Source: Prostheceraeus crozeri
Taxonomy: Eukaryota; Platyhelminthes; Polycladida; Euryleptidae
Length of the DNA: 64,000 bases
NCBI GenBank assembly: GCA_907163375.1
Contig: CAJQUW010009070.1
Span: 350,283-414,282, forward strand
Direction: 5' to 3'
The position numbers and the translations under genes are program-made. This document shows, piece by piece, positions 25,096 to 37,000 of this stretch (positions are counted from its first letter, which is position 1; every line of letters starts with the position of its first letter). The notes beneath the pieces are model-generated. The model had not been told where the DNA came from, made no database searches, and saw nothing but the letters and a program-made list of their open reading frames with translations.

Positions 25096-28000
25096 TTAAT
25101 TCCAAAAATTGTTAGGAGGAAAAAACCATCAATTTCGGTACTCCGAGTTTCATGTGTTTAATACCACAATCATCAGCCGAATGAATTTCACAACGGAAAA
25201 TTCGCAAAGCAATACCGGTTCCTTAGCAATAATCACTGGACATCACACGATAAGATACTAAAGAGATACTAAAGAGAAGCAAGATAGAAAGCTATGAAAA
25301 AGTACTGAAAATGTACTGAAAATGCATTGCACATCACGTCATTTTGAAGTTCTGCAATAGATATTTAGTCCTGTGTCTGCACTTAGAAACCAATTCGTTT
25401 CTGCTGTTGAGAAGAGTTCCATCTCTGCTTCTCAAAATAAAGTATTTTTCATGGGAGCACAAATCACATCTCGAATTTCCCGGCTTGTACGGCTTGCATT
25501 TCTTAACAATTTTCCAAGATATTTTAGGGTTCTTCTTACTTTCCTTCAGCTTCCAGAATTCCTTTGATAGCTGGGTTTCATTCTTGTACTTTTCATGATT
25601 AAATGATTTATATATCATATATATCATTTATATATATATATATATATATACAATCTCATTGTGAAGAAAGTACAAAGTCGATATTATTCAAAATTAATGG
25701 AAAGCTGTGGAATACGCAGAAAATTGTATTGTATCTTCCTTCAGAATTGTAAAATTTGGAGTTCGTATCTTCCTTCAATCAGGAGCTAGATAAAATTTTC
25801 GGTAGGACGACCGCTTAACGCCCTCCCCCTCCCCCCAATGTGGCGAAGGCAAACTCTCACAGTCTACTGATCAATCAGTGCATTCAGAACATCACGAATG
25901 TCTCCAAATCCTCATTTCATTTCAGAAGAGCGGATGTTTGAAGAAGCCAACGAATTTAGACATGCGACTGAAACTGGTGTATATATCTCAACGACTTCAC
26001 TCAAAAATTATTATTTCAATCATCGGACAATTTCATTACATGAACAGGTATCACAGCATTTTTATATGTTCTTCAAATGATGAATATGAATCAGACAGTG
26101 CGCTTATCGCACAATCGGCCTTTCAGTCGATTATTAGTGAGGCCAAAGTACCGCATATAGCAAGTTGAGTGTCAACTCAAAGCAAATGACAGGCTACCGT
26201 GGAAATTGTTATATCAGAAGATTCAGCTTTTCTCGGATAATGTTCGTGATGTCTGAAGAAATATTTCAGCAATTTTCAAAAGGATAATTTTGCACATTAT
26301 TTCTATGATGCTAGAATTTCTTCGGTCTTCCAGATTTTCATGTTTTAGCTTGCTAGACATCAAATAGAATCTAAAAACATTTGTCTTATAAGGATGAAGT
26401 TGATTATCAAGAAAATTTCATGAAGAGAATCATGATTTGACTCCTCATGCAAAATACTGTTTCACCCACAGAATTAGATTCATCTGCACGCGCTTCGGTT
26501 TCCTAGATAGGAAGAATTGTATGTGACCCTAATATCGAATTGGCACATCACAGAATTAGACAACTTGCTCCTTCTCGATTGGATAATTCGTGTATCGCTT
26601 GCTATTGGAAATGACATACAATAAGCTGTCAGCAGAGGACACCAGAGCCAGTGAGAGATGCGTGCGTGCTGTGATATCACTTCGCACACACCGAGACACA
26701 CATCGATGCCTGGCTTCGATTCAGTGTATGCACTAAACAGTGAGCAATGCCGAGGAGAGGATGTGAAAACATCAAGTGAACTAATTTTCGTACGCCTGCT
26801 ACTTTTTATAATAATGATCGGAAGGGCCAACATCATGGAGAAAACTTGTGGGCAATGATCTGAATTCTTCGAATCTGAAGGAATTTTGGCAATCGAAGCA
26901 CTTTGCTTGAACTCACATTAATCCGCAAGCGACGCACGACTTTTTTCCTATCTCTGTAAGGTATTAGGAATTCCTTTTTGCCCACCTAATAGGTTCCTCT
27001 ATGTGCCGTCAATTTCCTATTAATCAGACTTCTAGCAAACCGAAGCAGATAAACAAAATATTTAATCTGTGGTTTCACCTCTTGGCTCAATTTCCGAACT
27101 TGTCAAAGGTTTAGTTTGGTCAATTTCAGAAACGAATTTCATCTCTAAATATTAAAGTATTGAATCACTATGACGATTTCCTGTCACTTTCACACTTATC
27201 TTTTCATTTGTCCGCCTGCAAATTCATTTCAAAGATTCATAATGACGTCACGGCTGCCAATTCACTCTTACTGCGAAGCGGAACTCCATACATTAGACAA
27301 GAGGTTCGCTGTGATTGGCTGATGGAGGAACCCTATGCAAGCAAGCGAATCTCAGGACGGACCTAACGCAACTGGATTATTCTTGAATGAGATTTATCAA
27401 AAGATAGCAAAATGAAATAGGGAATGCATGTGACTGATGACGATGCAACACATGCACGCCTATGACAGACAAATAACTGATTGTTCGCTTTTTATTAGAT
27501 GCTAGATTCCCAAATGTATATTTGCTGCAAGAAATATGCCGAGACTGCAATTCAACACAAAATGTAGTAGATTATCAGCAAAATCAAAAAGGAACTCTAT
27601 AACACTTAAATTATTTTTGCATTACAATGTCTTTTGGGCAGAAGGCAGTGTCTTTAGGATCGTATGTTTTATTAGTACATTTGTACGTGCAACATTGTGC
27701 CATTTTGGAGATTTTGCATGTTTTCAGAGAACACAACAAGTGACTTCCTGTCAATGAAATACATTGCTTCCTGTTCATTTTCTTCATGCGCGTTGATCCT
27801 CTTACGCATGTCTGATTCGTCGTGAAGCATGCTAACAGTAGCGCATCAGATCACTGGCAGATGTGACGTCATCTCGTATCCTAAAGTTGATGATTGCGAC
27901 TATCTAAGGCATCAGAAGTGCGTCAAAGCCATAGGTCAAAGCTAGCAAGATAGACTAGTCATGCAATGGAGAAGCCATTGAGGCACGGTTGAAAATTTGA

Positions 28001-31000
28001 CCGAACTACAACTTTAAATTAACACATTTACTTAATAGGCCTCTTTCCAGCAAGCTAAATGGATCCATTAAGTTAACACCTGTCAAATTTGCGAACAGCA
28101 GAATGCATTTTAGGGTCAAACATTATTGTGTAGAATAGAGCTGTAGCCTAAATGAATGAATCATGATATTCTTGCGATTAGAATAATATAGTGGATTAAT
28201 TTAATTTTCGTATGATTTGTGATTCACTGATTAATTTCAGCTTCTCTTAATCTGAATGGTATTGTGGAGCGATTAACGTGAACTCAAAGCAGATCGTGAT
28301 CATTGTTTTTAATTGTGACATATGAATCTTTCAATAGCAAGCATCTGACAATCGAAGAAAACACTCTTATTTACCAAGCTGAGTCTCAAAGTAATATTCA
28401 ACTCCATCGAAGCTATTGGAAAAATTATCACCTTTCCAAACTAATCACTGGACATATTTTTTATCAGTATTGCTAATTACTTGGAATTTTGGGTGTCTTT
28501 AAGAATATGTAAATTCTCAAATGTACATTTGTCAGCACCAATAAATAGCAATTTGTAGGTTATTTAAATTTTTGCGCCTTCAATTGATGTCCATAATAGA
28601 TGAACATAATGCATGTCAACCGGTATTTATGAAAACCTAGCACAGGCCCATTGTAGGCCTATTCATGAAAACTCGCTGCGCTTTCGAAGCTGTTATGCGA
28701 ACTATTTCATTACAAATCCCCTGAGAAACAGCACTTTGCAAATTTTTACCGTCTATATAACCCTCCAGTGGGCAAAATTCTGAGTTTGTTCGAGGAAAAC
28801 ATTGAAATATTGGTGCATTGAACATACATGTAGATGCCATGAAAGCGCAAGTTACGTCATGGGATTTACTTTCAAGGACTGCGCAGAGACTTCCCTCCCC
28901 CGATTCTGAAGAGGCTGTATTTTGGACATTGTAAATTGTCGTTTTCAGGTTTGCTCAAAATCCTTTCCTGAAGTCCTTACCCAAAATTCGCTTGAAAGTC
29001 AAAAATGCTTCAATTATGCAGAAGTTAATGACATAGGACCTTGGACAGGATGGACCATTTCATCAAATTTTAGCCAAGAGGAACGCAGTCGAATATGTTG
29101 CAGTTCGAGCTGTTCAGTTACCCAACGAGTGCAAACCAGAGCGAGAAAAAGCGGTGAGACGTTTCTGTGAAGTCATTTTTATCACGGAAGTATTATGAAC
29201 TTCGTCTTTCTATCCATGTATTATATCATCCATCATTCTCTTGCTTACAGACACATACAGTATTTGTGTATCAAGGGTGCACAACTTGATATTGTTTTGT
29301 CTTGTCGGTTGACAATATCGTTCTAGCTTTTGCATGCTGCGTTTATTGAATAGTCATGGTTGACGAACGATGCCTCGTCCATGGCCCAGCTTATATGAAG
29401 CCATAGCTAGTCGATAAAAAGTAGTATAAACCTCAAAACTAGGTGCAACGATAAAACATCCATTTCCATCGGATCGTGTCATATCCACTTCCATGCACTT
29501 CTAAAAGAAAAATTCATTGCATTCTAGCTCGTTCATGGAATGTTTCAATTTCTGACCATTGCTAGTGAATAGTATTGCTACAATTTGTTTGTCATAGGAC
29601 TTTGTATTACATGATCCCTAATTCTCTTTAGAAATTGTGCATTCATCCAGTTTTCGAAGAATAGAACTTTGATGTTTCATAAGAAAATTTAGACAGATTG
29701 CATAATAACTCCCTAAGCGCAATTGAGTGCGCATGATGAATGCATTTACGCTCGTAGAACTCTGATTCACATGGATCTGAGTCACTTTGAGTCAAAGTTA
29801 CAGCATAGAAATCACAACCAATGCACTAAACTGGAGCTTCATCATTTTTAGTGCCACAATTGAGTGATAACCAAGACAACTAGATATACATATGCCAAGA
29901 AAACTGCATGCATGCCACGACAAATGTCCGTATGTCAAGACAATATGTCCGTATGCACGTATTCCAAGATGAGTATGCCAAAAGGCAACTGCGCTTATGC
30001 CAAGATATCTTAGAGTATGCGAAGATTTCACTGTGCATGCCAAGATAACTTAGCGCATGCCAAGACAAATGTAGGTATGCAAGGACAACCGTTCGTATGA
30101 CAAGACAACTGTGCATATGCCAACATAGCAATGTGCATATCAAATTATATGTTTTTTTGTCAAAATAACTGTTTGCATGTCAAGAGCCGTACTATAGATA
30201 TCTAGATTAATACTGATTAATCTAGATGAATATACGGTAGATATCCATGGATGTAGGTATATTGAGATAACTGTACGCATGCCAAGACAACTATGTTGGG
30301 AATGCCAAGATAGCCATGCGTATGCCAATACAACTGTGTGCATACCAATATAGATAAATCCGAAAACGTGGAAAGTCAAGGAAAAGACTTAAGTGTATGC
30401 CCGACCGGTTTCACTTGTAAAACAAGCTTCTCAAGCGCGTTCAATTTAGTGAAATCATACACAAAAATCATTGCATAAGTAAAAAAAATAAGAAATCAAG
30501 TGGAGTCAATACCAAAGCTTCAGTAAGATAGTCAAATGCTATGGATCACGATTGAGCAGTGGCTTCAAGATGTCTATACATTGCTTTTCTTTACTCTCTC
30601 TGTAGCATCTGTTACAATTAGCTGGAAGTTTCAAGATTGGAACTATGTTAAAAGGTGGGTCATAATTTTTAGAACACACATGAATATAATGACTAACATG
30701 CAAAACACGATATTTTTCATCCTTTGCCTGTTGCCGATGAACTCTGGTCCTGGTCCGTAGAGTGTCTCCCGTTTGACCAACGTATAGAGCAACCCCGTCC
30801 CCGGCATACCATGACATAGATGACGTCTTTCGAGTTGCAAGTCATGTTGTGTTTGATGTTGAAAGTTAGTTCTTCATTTCCAAATCTAATATCATTTCCA
30901 ATTAAAAATCAAAAATCAGAATATTCCAAGACAACTGTGCGTGTAACCGAGTGCTTACGAGTGAATATAAAATAGGCTTGTGGCAAGATAACTGCGGGTA

Positions 31001-34000
31001 TATCAAAATAGTTGTGAGCATGTCAAGATATCTGTGTGTACTGAGACAACTGTGTGTATACCGAGATACCTTATTGTATACCATGCCATTCTCAAACTAA
31101 TTACATCAGAAGTTTCTTTGAGAGTACTATAATGAAGTAGATATCTTCTTCTCTATAAGTTGGTTGTTTCGTTCTCATTCTTTACCAACACACATCGTCC
31201 ATTCATCACTTAAAGCCTATATTGTCTGTGTATTCTTATGAAATATCTAGGAATTTTATTATCCCAATTTTTGTTTTAGGATGTGAACACCTTCGTGACT
31301 CATTAAAATTCAGTGCATTTGAAGCCACTATGTTTAATGCACCACTGAAATTGGAGGCAGCAGAAGAAATTGACGGAGATTGTGTGTTTGCCTTTTCTTC
31401 GGTAGCAGAACGGAATCCGAATGTAAGATGGTATTAAGCGATATACTGTAATCTGCATTTTCGATTTATCGCTGTGTAATGACGACACTGTCGGTGACAC
31501 ACATGTGACGTACATGTGAATACGTTGGCTTTAATCGAGGATTTTTTCAACGCATGTTATACTTTCAATATGTTTTATGCTATTTTATTATTTGTTTATA
31601 CTTTCAAGTGTTTGTCAATTTGCACTTTGTAGATCTACAAAATGAAAAAATTATGCGCTGATATGGGACTGCAGTTGTACACAACTGCAGATGGCAAATT
31701 CACGGAAAGTGAGTTCAATTTCTAATAGCACAAATCAAACTTTTATTCTAAAGTTTGGCATTGCATGTCTGAAATAATTAATGACTCAAAGGTTATCATG
31801 GTCTCCAAGTATTCCTCTGTATAGATGTATGCACAACTCCAAAGACTTTTACTACGCTTTGATTGTGTTCAAGATGGTATGTAAAGAGCATCCATGGATA
31901 GGTAGAAATAATGACAATTGCAACTAATATCGAAACCTGAAAGTTCAAAGGATTTGGGAAAGAACCTCATAGGGTAAAGTTTGAATAGTAAACAAGCACT
32001 TTATAAATTCAAAGAAATGCCACCCGAGCCTATAATGAAGCCTTCGATGGTTTATTATCTAAAATGACCGTACAGAAGACTTTAAATTATTTCAATGTTG
32101 TGAAATCCCAGAACTTCAGTTTATTGATTTTATTTCTGTCTTGTAGAGATGATGATGCAAATTCATTCTGAATCTCTTGCTGAACAAATGGATGGCCACA
32201 TGACCGGTTTCATTAGGACAGAAGACGGATTTCTGTCAATTGTCGATAAAAGGGTAAAACGACATTGTATCTAATCACAGAATTCGTCACAACTTCGCGA
32301 AATTAGTGTTGTTTCAAAGTTTGATTAGCAAACATTGTCGCTCATTGTGGACACCTTTGAAAGTTTAATAATAAAGTGTTTAGTGATTTTTGCGTTGTCG
32401 TCACGACAGAATTGAAAGCGTTGACTTACTAGCACAATCAAATGACTTTTGTATCTGTATTTGTAATCTCATGTATTTTTGGCAGGGATGCGGAGTCGGA
32501 GTCCCGGAGTCCTATCATTTTTGCTGGAGTCGGAGTCCTATCATTTGATAGGACTCCGGACTTCGGCCTATAACTAGACCCGAAATATAATACAAACAAA
32601 TTCTTTATTCTCGTGCATAGCTGTCACTGTCTTGATGTCAACTTTCTACGTCAAACTAAAGTATAGAGACAGCAGTGCATGCAAAGCTTGTAATAGTTGA
32701 GGGAATGAACCGTGAAAGTGAAAAAAGGATTGTCTTTTCACTGGGTGATTTAGTAGAGAAGACAAGCCTTCCTACCCTCGATCACACCTACGCGCCAAAG
32801 GTCACATCAGAGACAAAAATGAAATACTAGTTTGTTTGAAAACGTTGCCTCTTACCCTCACGTTAATCGTGTGTGATGGTTCCTCTAAAGCGCAGATTAA
32901 AATCGAAAATGTACTCATATTTTTTGGAGAAGAATGGGGGATTTTCCTGCCTGGTAGAGACTGGAGAAAAACCGTGTAAAGCACACATCAAGAAGATGGG
33001 AGGAGCCGAGTCGCATGCATCCAACTTAAAGCGACATATGATGAACTTTCATCGAAAATGGTTGATAATTGATACAGCAATGATCACTAAAGATAGATTG
33101 AGGTATGCATTTAGTGATCTATGATGTAAGTTGACAGTTTTTCAAAAAACTAGTCTTTATACATGTATACTTACCACCCGCAGTCGGAGTCCCATCAACC
33201 CCCGGAGTCGGAGTCCTATCAAAATGATAGGACTGCGCATCCCTGCTTTTTGATCATTTCCTTTGAAACTATGCATTGTAGGAATATACATCAGACCATG
33301 ATTCTCGGTATTTGAATGAAACATTTATCAACTTAAATACCAATCGGAAGCGTCGTCAAGAACTGAGTAGGATGGTAGAAACAACATGTCGTTAAAAGCC
33401 TTCGAGTATTTTAAAATTAAAGCGGCCCTCGACCCATCACAGATCGGGAAGATGTACCATTGCGTTGTAGATTTACTCATTGGAAGATCTGATCGGCAAC
33501 GATTCTGTTTTGTACATTGGAAGGTTGGATTTCAAATCTGTTAAGGTGGACAACAGTATAAATTCAAACTTCTTGTCCAATTGCGTTTCTTTCCATTTCC
33601 TTCCGCGTCTCAATTTTGTTGGGTTAGGCAGGTACTCTTCGATGTGGCCTCGTCCTTCTGTTGGTCTCAGCATCGGTGAATGTGTCAAACCAAGGTTTAT
33701 TTGTGAAGGTGAGAATTGTGAGACGAATTCAAAGTTTTTGCAGAAATAAAGGAGATAAAGTTTTCATTTGAATTTTAGAACTGAATTTGACCCGAAATTC
33801 GAAAACTCTCGCAATCTCAAGAAAGGTTTCTCCAGGTGAGTAGGAACATTCTCTGACTAAAATGTGTCTTGGCTTATTTTCAATACAAGAAGGGATCATT
33901 TCAGAATCGGTGTTTAGCTATAACTGAAATGTTTGGTCGAAAGAGTATCTAGAAGGCTACCTCAAGTGGCTTGCCAAAAACACTGCATTGTAGTTGTCTT

Positions 34001-37000
34001 TGGAAAACAGTTTTCCTTTCATTGGTTTTTAATCCGATATGTTTAGAATCAGCTGTATAATAATGACATCGCGTTGTCAACATCCTGAATGGTGATGACA
34101 TTACTTGTTAAAAGTTTTTATTATCTTAGAACCCTAGACATTCATTTGATATTCAAAAGTATAGCAGCTGCGACTCTAATTTTTTGTGCCTTTTAGCTTC
34201 TACGTATTTGTGATAGGCAGTCTAGATTTGATCAAATTTGGTCAACGATAAGATCAAAAACTTGACTTAATAACAAAAGTACTTTTGTAAATCGAAAATT
34301 TTTGTCAATTTCTTCAAAATTGAGCATCCTAATCAACTCAAATAGCTTGTAGACTATCGATAGAGTGCAGATGAAACTGTAATAAACATTTTCATTCATC
34401 CACGATTGTATCTAAGAAATTTCTGTATGAATAATAGCAATTTTCTTTAAACACTACTCATATTACCTTTATAAGTAATATTGTGCTTTTTTAGCTACAG
34501 ACAATAAAAACAGAGCTTACATTACAAAATGGACAGATTTTCATATTCCACAATATATTTGGTACTTTCATTCACTTGGCAGCAGGCACTGAAAATTTTC
34601 TCTTCAATATCTAGCTAAGACAGGACCTGATAGCATGAAATTTTCATTTGTTTTCAAAAATCCGTTTGAGTTGTATTCAGCGTCGCTTAGATATCACGCC
34701 TGAAAGAAAACTGCCTAAAAACTACCATTGGTTCTTGGTGTCTTGTGCTTCCTTTATCCTTCAATTTCTACTTACATGTAAACAGTAGTCGTGGACATTT
34801 CCTCATCACAGAAAGTTCAACAATTCACTCCTCTTGATCACTACCAGGCTTGACCCTTGATCGCCTTGCAGGCATGATCTCTTGTGCAGCAAAGGGATCA
34901 TGCTTTGCCGTCTTCACTGCTCAACAATTCAACTTCGCGTTGATTCCGCCATTCGCAGCGGAGCCGCCGTTTCTATTGCGCATATGTGCACTCGTTGCGG
35001 CTTAGATGCCATGGTACTGGATCGCATGGGCTCGTCACCATGGGCTAGAAGCACAGGTCGTCACCTTCGCCAATCACTAATGAACGATGTGATGGACAGG
35101 GAACTGCATTTTACCCAGTAGCCAACTGTGCTGGAATCTGCTGGACTGATGATTGAAAACATCATGAACAAAACATTAGACCTCTTGCGAAGTATATAAC
35201 AGAATAAAGAGACGTTCTGAGGCTTTTTCAAAAATACCCTCAATATGTTGGTTCAATTTTAGAATCATGAGAAGAAATATACACTACGAGTGTGTAGGCA
35301 CAAAACTCTCCCGATTGTTGTTAGGCCGAAAATTATAATGACTTAACAGTTGAACAAATCTGACTTACAACGTATGCATGTTTCTGGATCACAGCCATCT
35401 CAATTCTATGGTCTAATCAAAGACCACAAAAACAAAAACGATAGCAATCAATATCCTCTGCGGCCTATTGCCTCGGTGGTAAACAATCCCACTAACAAAA
35501 TTGACTGGTTATGTGGAAAGATTTTGAATCAGTTGGTCGGTTTCGTACCCGCCCACCTCTATAGTTCTCTTCAATTAATCGAAATTTTAGAGAATTTTGA
35601 CATGTCCAGTACTGATAAAATGACTGACCCTGTGTTCATATCTACGGATGTGACTAATTTGTACCCCAGTGTGCCTATTGGTGAGGCACTACAAGCTGTT
35701 ATGGATTTCGCTAAGGATAGATGGGAGCAGATTGATATTTCGGCATTAGTTTGGATCAATTTTCCACTATGCTAAGATTCATTTCTTACAACTATGAGGA
35801 GTATGACAACAATGTGTATTTACAAATCAAAGGGGTTCCTATGGGGTCGCACTATGCACAACCTTTGGCAATTATCTTTATGAACCATATTGAGATGAAA
35901 GCTATCTCCTTATTGAAGGAGCACGTGGACTTAGAAACGTTGATCTACAAGCGCTATATCGATGATTCTATAATTGGCCCTCTGCAGTTTGATATGAAAT
36001 TGTTCGATACAATTTCTAAAATTTTCAATTCTGTCAATGAAAGTATAAATTTCACCCTTGAAATTCCAGAAAACAACGAAAAACTAAATTTCCTAGATAT
36101 AAGTGTCTGGGTAAGGAATAAAAAGATTGTTCATGAATTGTTCACTAAAGAATTAGCTTCTGGTAACTCTTTAAAGAAAGACAGCTGGGTCCCGAACTCG
36201 ACTAAATCAAACTTCGTCAAACAAAAATTTCACAATTTAGAAGTAAGATGCAGTAATTCTCTTCCAGAAGAAAGTAAAAGCATACTCATGGAGAAGTGTA
36301 AAAACAACCTGAAGGATAATGGATATTCAGAAAAGTATATTCAAACTCAGCTGTACAGTAATGAAAATAAAAGCAGAAATAAAAGCAGAAGTATTCGAGA
36401 TAACACGAACAAATGTATCTAGAAACTACCTTTCATTAGTGACAGCATGATAAGAAAAATAAATTACCACATACGTAAATTCAAATTGGAGATCAAGTTT
36501 GTCACAACAGGTAACAAAAAACTGCGTAACGTATTGAACATTAACCCATTCCAAAAACATGAAAACTGTGAACTTTGTACGAAGCTACCTGATAAAAACA
36601 GATGTGATACTACATGTGTTGTATATGAATTTACATGTATTCACTGCAAATCTACGTATATCGGTAAGACTTCTCGTCCGTTCTACACTAGATACAAAGA
36701 ACATAAATACAGTATTAACAAAAACAATAACAGTAGCGCCCTATGCGAGCATATAAAAGAATGTCATAGATGTAACAGTATAGATGATTTTAGCATTGCG
36801 TTTTTAAAGTGTGTGAGTGATCAGCTGGAGACCAGCTTGGTGGAATGTCGTCTGATCAATAATTGTAAACCTCGGATGAACAGGCGTCACGAGGCAGTCG
36901 CAACACGGCTCCATCTACTGTAGTGCTTCACTTTTATCATATTAGGCCTTGATAAAGCGTCAGGACGGGAAACGTCGGCCACCTTGTGTCTTTATTTACG

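Larger units (their letters stand above)
29880..31085. repeat. Degenerate 20-bp minisatellite split by a Penelope fragment
   Basis: Between 29880 and about 30370 a unit like ATGCCAAGACAACTGTGCGT recurs every 20-22 bases with many changes. It resumes at about 30918-31085 after the Penelope-like insertion. In intron 2 of the receptor. Confidence 0.8.

Noticed and set aside
25926-26047. Exon-like segment with a strong acceptor and CAG/GTATCA donor in intron 1
   Set aside because: It enters in phase 1 and leaves in phase 0, which would break the frame into exon 2; no domain.
28949-29153. Longer version of exon 2 using the acceptor at 28948
   Set aside because: It would start in phase 0 and not match the phase-1 end of exon 1. 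The acceptor at 29021 fits and gives a compact TSP1-like module.
29798-30379. Repetitive - strand frames rich in SWHT/LGI motifs
   Set aside because: They are translations of the 20-bp minisatellite, which is not a multiple of three, so a conserved repeat protein is not expected.
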